Shown here piece after piece: positions 10,926 to 21,247 of a stretch of DNA of 42,201 bases. The stretch's first letter is position 1. Each line of letters opens with the position of its first letter. The translations under genes were made by a program, and so were the position numbers. The stretch is from Actinomycetes bacterium. GTDB lineage: Bacteria > Actinomycetota > Acidimicrobiia > Acidimicrobiales > Acidimicrobiaceae. Where the stretch lies: positions 1 to 42,201 of the forward strand of contig JAJYGI010000038.1 of NCBI GenBank assembly GCA_021790735.1, read 5' to 3'. Under the pieces are notes generated by a model. That model ran no database searches. It was given only the letters and a program-made list of their open reading frames with translations, and had not been told where the DNA came from.

Positions 10926-11918
10926 ATGCGACAGCGTTTTGGTGTTGTGGTCACACCTCCGGGGGATGTATCTCTCATGTTGAAGGGAGTGCAAGCCTGT
11001 TTTGGTTATCGAGGTGTCTCCTCAATTGACCCGCATATAACTTTGGTTCCTCCGTTTAATCTTGATCGTATTGAGCTTCCTAGGGTGCTATCAGCCTTGG
11101 GAAGCGTAGGTTGCTCCCTCCAGCCTTTTGAGGTCGAGCTCGGTTCGTTGCGGAGTTTTGACTCCAATGGCGATGTTCTTTTCTTTGAAGTATCTCGAGG
11201 CGTTCGTGAACTCGAAGAGGTATATCTCGCCGTGATGGAAACGGGTGTTTTCCGAGAGGTTGAGCGCAGATTTGTGCCCCATCTAACTGTTGCTATCGGT
11301 GTTGGTTCTGAACGTACACTACAAGCTAATCGTTTACTAGACCCAATAAACCTGAGTTTTACGGTAGATGCGCTCGATACTCTTACCAAAGTAGCGGGTG
11401 AACGATGGAGCCGTTGCGGGAGTTCGGTATTGGGCTTGGGCAGTGTGAGAAGTATCTCTCATCTACGTGTCGGTTTCTACCTCGAAGTCGGGGTCTCTCA
11501 AGGAGTCCTTGACGCTTTTGAGGTTGAGCTTGAAGATGATCATATCGATAGATCTGTACTCGAGGTGTTAGCGCTTCGAAGCAGGGGAGGAACCTATGCC
11601 TTAGTGGCGTACCAAGACTCGCGGGTTCTGGGCACGGTTATCTACACCTACGTGAGTGCAAAGCTAGTCGTTATTGACTATGTTGTTGTCTTCAATAGAG
11701 AGAACCGCGGTTTCGGATTGGGTAGGTCTGCTGTATCTTTCGTGTTAGACGTTCTTAGAAAGGACAACGTCTCTTACGTAATAGTAAGATCGAACCCGAG
11801 CTCTCGTTGGCTTGAACAGCTTGGCTTTGTGGCATGGAGCGACTCTTCGTGCATGGACTTGCTGGCAAAACTCGTAACGTCTGAACGAAGCGCTTTCTTG
11901 GTCAGGGAGCTATGTTGA
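10926..11918 (+). CDS. Fusion of a 2H phosphoesterase (2'-5' RNA ligase-like) domain and a GNAT-like acetyltransferase domain
   Basis: Two HxT motifs ([11 protein letters not shown]37/T39; [11 protein letters not shown]119/T121), then a C-terminal GNAT-like fold with acetyl-CoA loop [21 protein letters not shown] and [13 protein letters not shown]. Confidence 0.75.
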   Translation: MRQRFGVVVTPPGDVSLMLKGVQACFGYRGVSSIDPHITLVPPFNLDRIELPRVLSALGSVGCSLQPFEVELGSLRSFDSNGDVLFFEVSRGVRELEEVYLAVMETGVFREVERRFVPHLTVAIGVGSERTLQANRLLDPINLSFTVDALDTLTKVAGERWSRCGSSVLGLGSVRSISHLRVGFYLEVGVSQGVLDAFEVELEDDHIDRSVLEVLALRSRGGTYALVAYQDSRVLGTVIYTYVSAKLVVIDYVVVFNRENRGFGLGRSAVSFVLDVLRKDNVSYVIVRSNPSSRWLEQLGFVAWSDSSCMDLLAKLVTSERSAFLVRELC

Positions 11919-12897
11919 ACCCTCGTAGCTTTTCGATGCGGTGGTAGGCGTCGATTCGCCGAACGGTCTTCGACCTTGATCTCATAACTAAAGATTGCGT
12001 GATGGCTTTGTCTGACTGGTACCTCACTCCTCGGAGAAGTTCTCCATCTGTGATTCCAGTAGCAGCGAAAAAGCAGTCGTCCGATGATACGAGATCGTCC
12101 GTCATTAAGACCTTATCTAGGTCGTAACCGGCTTTTATTGCCAAAAGACGTTCGTCTTCGTTTCTCGGCCATAACTTTCCTTGGATCTCTCCGTCCATCG
12201 CCCTTAGTGCGGCGGCGGATACGACTCCTTCTGGAGTGCCTCCGATCCCAAATAACATGTCGGTACCTGACTCTGGCCAAGCAGTTGCGATTGCGCCGGC
12301 GACGTCTCCGTCGGTGATAAGTTTGACTCGTGCCCCGGCCTCTCTTACCTCTTCTATTAGGTCAGTGTGGCGATCGCGATCAAGAATTACAACGGTGAGG
12401 TTGCGAATTGAAGTCTTTTTGGCCTTGGCCAGTGCTTTTAAGTTTTCCTCTGGAGAGGCGTTTATGTCTACCACTCCTACACCTTCAGGCCCAACTGCTA
12501 TTTTGTCCATGTAAACACAAGGTCCAGGGTTGAACATGGTGCCTCGTTCAGATACTGCTATCACAGAGAGGGCACCTCCGCGTCCTGTGGCCGTCGGACG
12601 AGTCCCATCTATGGGATCTACTGCGACATCACATAGCGGTGGCCTTCCGTCTCCTACGATCTCGCCATTGAATAACATCGGAGCGTTGTCTTTTTCACCC
12701 TCTCCGATTACTACGAGTCCTTCCATAGCTACAGAGCGAAGCACGGATCTCATAGCGTCGACAGCGGCTCCGTCGGCTCCTTCTTTGTCTCCTCTTCCCA
12801 TCCACATACCTGCGGCTAGGGCAGCGGCTTCTGTCACGCGTACTAACTCGAGTGCAAGGTTTCTATCCGGCTTTGTCGTTGTATCTATGGAGTTCAT
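11902..12897 (-). CDS. glpX: Fructose-1,6-bisphosphatase class II
   Basis: [99 protein letters not shown]. Confidence 0.96.
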   Translation of the reverse strand: MNSIDTTTKPDRNLALELVRVTEAAALAAGMWMGRGDKEGADGAAVDAMRSVLRSVAMEGLVVIGEGEKDNAPMLFNGEIVGDGRPPLCDVAVDPIDGTRPTATGRGGALSVIAVSERGTMFNPGPCVYMDKIAVGPEGVGVVDINASPEENLKALAKAKKTSIRNLTVVILDRDRHTDLIEEVREAGARVKLITDGDVAGAIATAWPESGTDMLFGIGGTPEGVVSAAALRAMDGEIQGKLWPRNEDERLLAIKAGYDLDKVLMTDDLVSSDDCFFAATGITDGELLRGVRYQSDKAITQSLVMRSRSKTVRRIDAYHRIEKLRGFNIAP

Positions 12898-13479
12898 CGC
12901 AAATAGGGTAGCCTAATTTGCCCCGTCTATGCACGGTACTTTGGAATTTCTTCTCTGAAACCATATTGTTTCACAGGACGGTTACAGAGATACTCTTGTT
13001 GTTTTGGAAGTTCTGCGGTGTTGGCTGAACCTGGTTACTCCTACCTGTCTAGCTAAATTTGTTGTATGTGTGCTTGCCCGATGATGTACTGCTGCTCGGG
13101 CTCGAGGCTGATCCACAGTAAGACTTGGTGGGAAGTACCGCACTGGGAGAGCGGTGATGACCAGGAGTTGTTGCTCACGTGAGATACTGCTGACTGATGT
13201 GTCATGAGAGGCATATGCGGTCTCTACTCTCGTGTACGCTTCTACTACTACCCGATGTGCTTTCTCTTCGGATGAGTGAGTTGAAGTGCTGTAACTCTAT
13301 TGAGTGATCGCTAAGGCGATCGTTTCGACGACGTTGATCCAACGTGGCTGGCTATTTGAGTTGTTGGGTGAATCGTACTTGGATGAGCGTGGGTTCAGCG
13401 CTAAGATGTTCATCAAATCTTTAGCTGATTTTTAGTCGAGAGCGTTCTTCGCGCTCACAGAAGAGAGAAAGAGGCGTAC

Positions 13480-14769
13480 GTGACAGATCGAAGCATCTTT
13501 GTTGTTCGCCCGTCTGGACCGCTTTTTGGCTCTGTAAAGGTAAACGGTGCCAAGAACTCTGTTTTGAAGCTAATGGTAGCGACTTTGTTGGCCGAAGGTA
13601 CTCACCGTCTCCATAACGTGCCTGACATAACTGACGTAAAGATCGTGGCCCAGATGTTGACAGAGTGTGGTTCCAAGGTCTCTTTTGAAGGTGATGGAGA
13701 GGTGGTTATTGAGACTCCCAAAACTAGCGATATCACTCCTCGAGCGTCTTTGGAGCTAGTAGCTAAAATTAGAGCTTCTGTCGTAGTGATGGGTCCACTA
13801 CTAGCTAGGTGTAAACGAGTTGAACTAGCACAACCAGGTGGCGACGACTTTGGTAGTCGTCCAATCGACTATCACATAGAAGGACTCTCTACGCTAGGTT
13901 CGACGTTTTCAGAGAACGACGGTTATTTAATCGGCCGTACTCAAGGTCTTACTGGGGGACGCGTTGTTTTGGAGTTTCCTTCGCATACTGCTACAGACAA
14001 TATCCTTATGGCTGCTGTTTTGGCTGACGGTGCAACGGTAATTGAAAATGCTGCGAGAGAGCCTGAGGTAATTGATCTCGCCGAGATGCTGATCTCCATG
14101 GGAGCGAAGATCAAAGGTGCTGGTACATCAAGGATCGAGGTGCAAGGCGTGACGTATCTAGAGCCGGCGAACCATAGAGTCATTCCAGACAGAGTCGAAG
14201 CCGCTACCTTTCTTGCAGCTGTAGCAGTAAGTGGTGGAGAGGTTCTTCTACAAGAGGCACGGGAAGACCATATGGAGATGCTGTTGAGAAAGATACGCTC
14301 TATGGGGATACATATCGAGGCGACACCGCAGGGCATTGGGATAAAGTCTGAGGGGCGATTAAAGGCAGTAGATGTCTCTACTCTTCCATACCCCGGTGTG
14401 GCCACAGACTATCAACCGCTAGTTGTTACCATGCTTTCGGTAGCTGATGGAACTTCTGTGGTGAGCGAGAACCTGTTTTCGGGACGTTTTCGTTACATTG
14501 ATGAACTTCGAAAAATGAGTGCTGATATCGTCACAGATGGCCATCATGTTGTCATTCGAGGAACCTCGAAGTTGGTTGGCGCACAGGTGCGTGCTTGTGA
14601 CATTCGTGCCGGCTCAGCGTTGATTGTGGCGGCGCTAGCGGCAGACGGAGAGACCGAAATTTCAAGTGTGAACCACATTGATCGAGGCTATGCAAAAATC
14701 GAAGAGCGGTTGCGACTTCTCGGAGCGAACATTGAACGTCACAGAGTTTTTGACGAGAAGTTCGACTGA
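13480..14769 (+). CDS. murA: UDP-N-acetylglucosamine 1-carboxyvinyltransferase
   Basis: VNGAKNSVLKLMVATLLAEG, PGGDDFGSRPIDYHIEGL, ENLFSGRFRYIDELRKM. Asp at the usual active-site Cys position. Confidence 0.95.
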   Translation: MTDRSIFVVRPSGPLFGSVKVNGAKNSVLKLMVATLLAEGTHRLHNVPDITDVKIVAQMLTECGSKVSFEGDGEVVIETPKTSDITPRASLELVAKIRASVVVMGPLLARCKRVELAQPGGDDFGSRPIDYHIEGLSTLGSTFSENDGYLIGRTQGLTGGRVVLEFPSHTATDNILMAAVLADGATVIENAAREPEVIDLAEMLISMGAKIKGAGTSRIEVQGVTYLEPANHRVIPDRVEAATFLAAVAVSGGEVLLQEAREDHMEMLLRKIRSMGIHIEATPQGIGIKSEGRLKAVDVSTLPYPGVATDYQPLVVTMLSVADGTSVVSENLFSGRFRYIDELRKMSADIVTDGHHVVIRGTSKLVGAQVRACDIRAGSALIVAALAADGETEISSVNHIDRGYAKIEERLRLLGANIERHRVFDEKFD

Positions 14770-14770
14770 G

Positions 14771-15718
14771 ATGGAAGAAGGAGACAAGGTCGCTGATCTT
14801 TTTCGAAGGGCGCGTCTTGGCGACCGATCTGCACTGGCGCGACTTATTTCGTTTGTGGAACGTGAAAAAGAAGTGCTTTCATTCGTACCGAAAGAGCTAA
14901 GAACAGAAGGAACTCATTCGTACTTGGTCGGAATAACTGGGCCTCCGGGCGCTGGAAAGTCAACGTTGACCGACAGACTGGTAGCATCGTATCGAGGACA
15001 AGACGACGAAGTTGCGGTCTTGGCGATCGACCCCACCTCTCCTTACTCTGGTGGTGCAATTCTTGGAGATCGAGTAAGAATGCAGAGCCATGCCTTGGAC
15101 TCCAAGGTCTATATCCGTTCTATGGCGACAAGAGGATCTCTGGGCGGCTTAGCGGTTGCTGTACCGATAACGCTTAGAGTGCTTGAACTCGCCTCATTCA
15201 ATGAAATCATCGTCGAGACCGTTGGAGTGGGCCAAGTGGAGGTGGATATAGTGGGTTCATCCGATTCGACGGTCGTGGTCCTAAATCCCCTTTGGGGAGA
15301 CTCGATTCAGGCGAATAAGGCTGGACTTTTAGAGATTGCCGATGTCTTTGTAGTAAATAAGGCAGATCGCGACGGCGTTCGACAGACTAGAAGAGATTTG
15401 GAAGCGATGCTAGATCTATCTGAACCAAAGAAGTGGCGTCCGCCGATCGTCGAGACAGTAGCCTCCGATGGTCGGGGGGTATCGGAGCTCGTGTCAGCGC
15501 TAACAGCGCATCGTGAGTTCCTAATGGACTCAGGTGAGATTGAACGTAAGCGACAAAGGCGAGCTTTAGGAGAGTTCACCAAGGCGACGTTGCGGTTGTT
15601 TGAAAGATCTCTCTGGGACTCCGAGGAGTTTATACGCCTGCATCAAAGAGTTAAAGAGGGAGAGATGGAGCCGACACGGGCTGCGCAAGAAGTAATAGAT
15701 AGGATCTTGCGAAACTAA
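14771..15718 (+). CDS. meaB: Methylmalonyl-CoA mutase-associated GTPase MeaB / ArgK family
   Basis: GITGPPGAGKSTLTDRLV, LAIDPTSPYSGGAILGDRVRM, MATRGSLGGLAVA, IIVETVGVGQVEVDIV. ATG at 14771 follows murA directly; the ORF-track start at 14678 lies inside murA. Confidence 0.93.
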   Translation: MEEGDKVADLFRRARLGDRSALARLISFVEREKEVLSFVPKELRTEGTHSYLVGITGPPGAGKSTLTDRLVASYRGQDDEVAVLAIDPTSPYSGGAILGDRVRMQSHALDSKVYIRSMATRGSLGGLAVAVPITLRVLELASFNEIIVETVGVGQVEVDIVGSSDSTVVVLNPLWGDSIQANKAGLLEIADVFVVNKADRDGVRQTRRDLEAMLDLSEPKKWRPPIVETVASDGRGVSELVSALTAHREFLMDSGEIERKRQRRALGEFTKATLRLFERSLWDSEEFIRLHQRVKEGEMEPTRAAQEVIDRILRN

Positions 15719-15747
15719 GGCTAGGTAGATCCGAGCTTTGAGCTACA

Positions 15748-16530
15748 TTGAGATACATGGGTAAATACATACACGTCTCTAAAAGCGAAGGCGAAGTAGC
15801 GGTAGTAACTTTGGATCGCCCCAAGATGAATGCTCTTTCTAGCGATCTTCTTTTAGAGTTAGCTCAAGTGGCGGAGAGTTTTATTGAGTCGCCCCCCAGG
15901 GCCGTTGTCTTTAGTGGTGGCGAGAGAGTTTTTGCAGCGGGCGCAGAGATATCTGAGTTTGAAGACACGACTAAAGCGTTTGAGCTTGGCCGATTGTTCC
16001 ATAGAGCCTTGGGGGCGATTGCGATGATACCCCGAGTAACGATCGCTGCGGTGAACGGTTACGCTTTAGGAGGGGGTTGCGAACTCGCGCTGGCTTGTGA
16101 CTTTAGAGTCGCTGGACAAAGGGCAAAGTTCGGTCAGCCTGAGGTCTTGCTTGGTATTATTCCAGGAGGGGGAGGTACTCAACGACTGTCAAGGCTTGTA
16201 GGTGTATCTAAAGCGAAAGATCTGATCTTAAGCGGACGTCAGGTCCTTGCTGAGGAGGCACTAGCGATTGGACTTGTCGATAGAGTCGTTCAAGACGACG
16301 CCGTTTTGTCTAACGCAATCCTTTGGGCGGAGTCTTTCGCCAAGGGTGCGTTGATAGCACAGTCACTCGCCAAGTACGCGATAGACCAGGGTCTGGAGAC
16401 GGCTTTGGATAGCGGTCTCAACCTTGAGTTAAGAGCCTTTGCCGAGGTGTTCAAGAGTGAAGATGCAAAGATTGGGATCAAATCCTTCTTTGAGAATGGA
16501 CCAGGCAAAGCTACGTTTATCGGTCGATAG
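15748..16530 (+). CDS. Enoyl-CoA hydratase/isomerase family protein
   Basis: VVTLDRPKMNALSSDLL, AAGAEISEF, VNGYALGGGCELALACDFRVA, FGQPEVLLGIIPGGGGTQRLSRLVG. Confidence 0.93.
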   Translation: MRYMGKYIHVSKSEGEVAVVTLDRPKMNALSSDLLLELAQVAESFIESPPRAVVFSGGERVFAAGAEISEFEDTTKAFELGRLFHRALGAIAMIPRVTIAAVNGYALGGGCELALACDFRVAGQRAKFGQPEVLLGIIPGGGGTQRLSRLVGVSKAKDLILSGRQVLAEEALAIGLVDRVVQDDAVLSNAILWAESFAKGALIAQSLAKYAIDQGLETALDSGLNLELRAFAEVFKSEDAKIGIKSFFENGPGKATFIGR

Positions 16531-16587
16531 GCATCCTATGTTTTTATGGAGTCGAGGCTTGCATGAGGCCTTAGAGGTGTAATAGCC

Positions 16588-19125
16588 CTATGCCAGAAGT
16601 TGGAGCCCCATCTCGTAAGGTGAACTTAAGTCCTGGTGGTAAGGGAGGACGGAGGTAACCATTCCGAATGTACCTTGACCGAGTATCTCTAGGCTACACT
16701 CATACAGTGCTTCGTGGTCTTTGGGGTCGTAAGACTTCAAAGTAGCGCTCTCTGAGTGATCAGGGATTAGATCTCCGTGGCTGTCGATCTTTCCCCAAAT
16801 TACTGAGACCCTGATATCCTCAGCTCTTATCTGGCCTGTTGATAAGCGAACTTGAACTATGGCATTTCCTTGGAGAGCGTCATTCGCATCTACTTTGTTG
16901 AGAATTTCAACCCCATTAACCTCAACGGCATGCCAGTGTGTATTAATAGTGTTTTTCCATGTCGCTAGGGCTTTGGCTCTAACTGAGTTGTCCGCGCATA
17001 AGGCTCTATTTCGAGTCGCGGCAGGCTCATAGAGCTTCGTTACGTAGTCACCTACCATCCGATGTCCTGAAACTTGGGGCGCAAGCGTTGAGATTGAGTG
17101 CTTCATTCTGGTGGTCCATCTACGAGGTATCTGATCTGCATCTCGCTCGTAGAACTCTGAGACGGCGCTTTGTTCTAAAATACTAAAAAGAGAGTCGCAC
17201 TCTAGACGTGACCTCTCCTCTTCGTAGAACTCAGAGGGAGCCGAGGCGATAGCCCATCCGTTTGAGCCGTCATACATCTCTGCCCACCACCCGTCCAGTA
17301 TCGACAGGTTAAGTGCACCGTTGAGAGCGGCTTTCATTCCCGAGGTTCCTGAGGCTTCAAGTGGCCGAGTAGGAGTGTTGAGCCAGATGTCGCATCCGTG
17401 GTAGAGGACCTTGGCTAAAGACATATCATAGTCAGGGACGAAGACAAACCTCGAACGTGCAGGCGAATGGAAGGCAAAGTCAAAGACCTTTCTTACGATC
17501 TCCTTCCCTGGCTCATCTTTCGGGTGTGCTTTCCCGGCGAAGATGAACTGGACAGGCCGGTCAGTGGAGAGGCATAGCTCAAGTAGTCGTTCTGTCTGTG
17601 ATAGCAAGAGATCGGCTCGTTTATAAGGAGCGAATCTTCGCGCAAAGCCGACGGTGATGGCTCGTGGGTCTAAGACACTGTCACACCATCCTAGGTTCAC
17701 CTCTTCCCAACCAGAGGCTATGAGAGCGTTTTTAAGCCTTCTTCGGATCTCTGGTACCATTTTGGACCGAAGCCCCTCTTTAGCCTGCCAAACAAGCTCG
17801 TCTGGAACCTCCCTAAAGGCACTCCACTCCTCTATAGACGCGTTAGCCCAGTTGGGATGAACGGTGTTTGAGTAAAGGTCAGAGAACTCGTTTGCGGTCC
17901 ACGTGGAAGGATGGACGCCATTGGTAATGTGTCCGATAGGTACCTGAGAGTGTTCTAGAGCGGGCCATACTCCAGAGAACAGTTCTCTAGAGACCTCACC
18001 ATGTAGCTTCGACACCCCATTTACTGAGGAGGCGAGTCTCATGCCCATTACTGCCATATTGAACGGCGCATCTACAGGTTCCCCTTCGAAGTGACCTAGG
18101 GCTAGGACTTCGCTCATGTCAACGTTGCACTCATTAGCCATGTAGAAGAGGTACTTGTGCATAAGATCGACCGGGAAGAGGTCGATTCCCGCTGGAACGG
18201 GTGTGTGAGTTGTAAATACGTTGGATGCTCTCACAACCTCAATTGCCTCTTTAAAGTCGAAGCCTTCTAGCACGAGTTCTCGGAGTCGTTCTAGACCCAA
18301 AAATCCGGCGTGTCCCTCATTGGAGTGGTAGATCTCTACAGCCTCGCCTAAGGCTCTTAGGACCCTAACACCTCCAACTCCAAGAATGATCTCTTGTCGT
18401 AGACGATGTTCAACGTCACCTCCGTAAAGACGATCGGTGATGGAGCGAAGATGTGGGGGGTTGTGTTCGTGGTCTGTATCTAGGAGATAAAGGTTGACTC
18501 GCCCTACCTTGGCTCGCCATATTTTTACTATGATGTCCTCTTCTCCTAGTCGCAGATCTACTTCGTTTATAGGCTGAGGCGCCTCAAGCCCTACCTCTAG
18601 AGGGTTTAAGTTCGGGTATCGTTCAAACTGGTTCCCCCTGGGGGTGACGCCTTGGCGGAAGTATCCTGAGCGGTAAAAGAGACCAACCCCTACGATAGGC
18701 ACTCCCAACGCCGAAGAAGACTTTAGATGATCACCTGCAAGTACGCCAAGCCCACCTGAGTACTGAGGAAGGGCGGATGAGATCCCAAACTCCGGTGAAA
18801 AGTAAGCGATCTTTGAGACGGACGACTCTCTTTGTTGAAACCAAGACTCTGACTTCGAGTAGGAGTCGAGATCACCGCTGACCTTCTTTAGGAACTCGGT
18901 GAAACGGGAGTCGTTGGATAACTCCTCCAGCCGCTCGCTGGATACCTGTTCTAAAAGGTGGAAGGTGTTGTGGTCAGTTTCTTCCCATATCTTTGGGTCA
19001 ACCCATCGAAACAGGTCTTGACACTGTCGATCCCATGACCAGCGTAGATTACTTGCCACCTTCATAAGTGGAGATAAGCTCTCTGGTATTGAACGTTCGA
19101 CTCTAAAGCTATGCAATGGTTTCAC
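16588..19125 (-). CDS. glgP: Alpha-glucan (glycogen/maltodextrin) phosphorylase, DUF3417-containing type
   Basis: NLRWSWD N-terminal motif, YFSPEFGISSALPQYSGGLGVLAGDHLKSSSALGVP, YHSNEGHAGFL, THTPVPAGID, TSGTSGMKAALNGALNLSILDGWW-type motif. Confidence 0.92.
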   Translation of the reverse strand: MKPLHSFRVERSIPESLSPLMKVASNLRWSWDRQCQDLFRWVDPKIWEETDHNTFHLLEQVSSERLEELSNDSRFTEFLKKVSGDLDSYSKSESWFQQRESSVSKIAYFSPEFGISSALPQYSGGLGVLAGDHLKSSSALGVPIVGVGLFYRSGYFRQGVTPRGNQFERYPNLNPLEVGLEAPQPINEVDLRLGEEDIIVKIWRAKVGRVNLYLLDTDHEHNPPHLRSITDRLYGGDVEHRLRQEIILGVGGVRVLRALGEAVEIYHSNEGHAGFLGLERLRELVLEGFDFKEAIEVVRASNVFTTHTPVPAGIDLFPVDLMHKYLFYMANECNVDMSEVLALGHFEGEPVDAPFNMAVMGMRLASSVNGVSKLHGEVSRELFSGVWPALEHSQVPIGHITNGVHPSTWTANEFSDLYSNTVHPNWANASIEEWSAFREVPDELVWQAKEGLRSKMVPEIRRRLKNALIASGWEEVNLGWCDSVLDPRAITVGFARRFAPYKRADLLLSQTERLLELCLSTDRPVQFIFAGKAHPKDEPGKEIVRKVFDFAFHSPARSRFVFVPDYDMSLAKVLYHGCDIWLNTPTRPLEASGTSGMKAALNGALNLSILDGWWAEMYDGSNGWAIASAPSEFYEEERSRLECDSLFSILEQSAVSEFYERDADQIPRRWTTRMKHSISTLAPQVSGHRMVGDYVTKLYEPAATRNRALCADNSVRAKALATWKNTINTHWHAVEVNGVEILNKVDANDALQGNAIVQVRLSTGQIRAEDIRVSVIWGKIDSHGDLIPDHSESATLKSYDPKDHEALYECSLEILGQGTFGMVTSVLPYHQDLSSPYEMGLQLLA

Positions 19126-19205
19126 ATATCATAGGTTATTTGCTTGGTAGCCTTCGAGCTGACCTGTTGGAACAATACTCTATATAACTAGGCATTCTCG
19201 TTTAC

Positions 19206-21233
19206 TTGGAGGTCGATTTGGCAGCAGATAAGGTGAGTTTGGACCTTAGAACACCCGTTATAAAGAGTGAGATGCCAGCGAAAGCTACGATCTTCCAACC
19301 CCTTGAAGTTATTTGCGATGCATTCTCGATGCCTTCGAACCCGCTTCGAGCTGTACTTGTCTATGAAGAGGGGGGATCTTTAATGCGAGTACCGCTTTTA
19401 GAGGTGGGAGACGATGCCTTTAGTGCGACGTTTATCCCTAAGACACTGGGGGAACATAGACTCCGAGTACTTGTTTGGGAGGACTTGTTCAGAAAGAGTG
19501 TGCAGTCTCTCCAAAGACGTGTAGGAGCTAACGTAGCTGAGCTTGTCGACTTTGAAGACGTTGTATCTGAGGCAGCCCTTCGATGCAAGAACCTTGGGAA
19601 GGTTAATTCTTCCTCGAAACTCTACAAAGAGATCTTCCCGACTCTCAAGAGTCTCTTGAAAGAAGTAACAGATGGTCCTTTGAAAACGATCTCAGAATCT
19701 CTTGACTCTTTAGTGGAAAGACGATATGAGATCGAAGCCTTCAGCGACGAGGCTCGTAAGTTGTTGAGACTGCTCAACGATGAGGATCTCTTAGACGTCT
19801 GTTGCGTACCTTTGCGTAGAGATGACGTCACTGAGCTTAGTTTTGAGGTCTTTGTCGAAAGGGAGCGATCAACTTTTGGATTTTGGTATGAGCTTTTCCC
19901 ACGGTCGGTTGGTGGATTTAAAGGCGTTGTAGAGGTACTTCCTCATCTTGTAGACCTTGGAGTTGATGTACTTTACTTACCTCCGATTCACCCAATCGGA
20001 GTTACAGGGAGGAAAGGTAAGAATAACTCGTTAGTTGCACAAGAGCACGAAGTTGGAAGTCCGTGGGCTATCGGTTCACAGCTAGGAGGACACGACAGTA
20101 TCGATCCATCTTTGGGTGGATTTCAAGAGTTCTCTGAGATGATTGAGGCTGCTGGGAGATTTGGAGTCGAGATAGCCTTAGATCTAGCTCTTCAGTGTTC
20201 GCCAGACCATCCTTGGGTTAGTGAACATCCCGAGTGGTTCATACATCGCTCCAACGGGACGATAGCCTTTGCGGAGAATCCTCCGAAACGTTATGAAGAC
20301 ATAGTCCCTATTAACTTCTTTCCATCTAAAGAAAGCGATCGAGTAGCTCTTTGGAGAGAAATTCTGCGAGTTGTAACCTTCTGGATCGATAGGGGCGTTC
20401 GTACTTTTCGCGTGGACAACCCCCATACGAAACCCATATCTTTTTGGAAGTGGTTGATATCGACTGTACGAAAAGAGTATTTAGGTGTAGTGTTTTTGGC
20501 TGAAGCCTTTACAAGGCCCAAGATCATGTATAAGTTGGCGCAGGTTGGATTCTCTCAAAGCTATACATATTTTACTTGGCGTAATAGCCCCATCGAGATC
20601 TCAAGTTACGTAAAGGAACTGTACAGCAAAGAGATCTGTGCCTACTTCCGACCCAACTTCTGGCCCAACACCCCAGATATACTTTCAGGGTCTCTCAGAT
20701 GGGGCTCCCGATCCGAGTTTGAACTTAGACTCGTACTCGCCTCTACGCTCTCTCCAAGTTATGGGATCTACTCTGGGTATGAGTTCTTGGAGAACGAGCC
20801 GTTCTCCTTTGACTCTGAGGAGTATCAGAACTCTGAGAAGTACGAAATAAAAGTACGCGACTATGAAATTGGCGGTGCTTTAGATAGCCTAATCTCAAAG
20901 ATCAATAACTTTAGGAGATCACATCTAGCTATGCAACGCATTGCTAATGTTGAATTTTTGCCAGTGGACGGGGAAAGCCTGCTCGCATTCCTAAGGTTTG
21001 CACCGGAGTGCGACGACTATGTTCTTGTGGTCTGTAACTTCAATACCAAGAGCGTCAGTGAGGGAGCACTCTATCTACCTGAGCTTTTACCTGGAGGTAA
21101 GGTGCTAGAAGAGGCTTACGGTTTCGACTCACTTACCGGTGAACACTATACGTTTCGCAAAGGTCATAACTTCATTAGACTCGACCCAGCTAGGACTCCA
21201 GGACACCTGGTATCTTTGACCTTTAGAGAATGA
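19206..21233 (+). CDS. glgE: Alpha-1,4-glucan:maltose-1-phosphate maltosyltransferase
   Basis: DVLYLPPIHPIG, RKGKNNS, ALQCSPDHPWVSEHPEWF, GVRTFRVDNPHTKPISFWKWLI, VVFLAEAFTRPKIMYKLAQVGFSQSYTYFTWRN. Adjacent to treS/mak/glgB. Confidence 0.94.
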   Translation: MEVDLAADKVSLDLRTPVIKSEMPAKATIFQPLEVICDAFSMPSNPLRAVLVYEEGGSLMRVPLLEVGDDAFSATFIPKTLGEHRLRVLVWEDLFRKSVQSLQRRVGANVAELVDFEDVVSEAALRCKNLGKVNSSSKLYKEIFPTLKSLLKEVTDGPLKTISESLDSLVERRYEIEAFSDEARKLLRLLNDEDLLDVCCVPLRRDDVTELSFEVFVERERSTFGFWYELFPRSVGGFKGVVEVLPHLVDLGVDVLYLPPIHPIGVTGRKGKNNSLVAQEHEVGSPWAIGSQLGGHDSIDPSLGGFQEFSEMIEAAGRFGVEIALDLALQCSPDHPWVSEHPEWFIHRSNGTIAFAENPPKRYEDIVPINFFPSKESDRVALWREILRVVTFWIDRGVRTFRVDNPHTKPISFWKWLISTVRKEYLGVVFLAEAFTRPKIMYKLAQVGFSQSYTYFTWRNSPIEISSYVKELYSKEICAYFRPNFWPNTPDILSGSLRWGSRSEFELRLVLASTLSPSYGIYSGYEFLENEPFSFDSEEYQNSEKYEIKVRDYEIGGALDSLISKINNFRRSHLAMQRIANVEFLPVDGESLLAFLRFAPECDDYVLVVCNFNTKSVSEGALYLPELLPGGKVLEEAYGFDSLTGEHYTFRKGHNFIRLDPARTPGHLVSLTFRE

Positions 21234-21247
21234 TTTGAGGTGGTGAG

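Noticed and set aside
12084-12916. Plus-strand ORFs opposite glpX (12084-12317, 12236-12514, 12530-12916)
   Set aside because: Antisense to a well-conserved gene, low-complexity Ser/Pro/Arg-rich products, no family resemblance.
13941-14405. 154-aa minus-strand ORF opposite murA
   Set aside because: Shadow ORF of a strongly conserved CDS with no recognisable motifs.
14678-14770. Upstream extension of the meaB ORF into murA
   Set aside because: The upstream 31 codons lie inside murA and do not resemble MeaB; ATG at 14771 directly after murA is the likely start.
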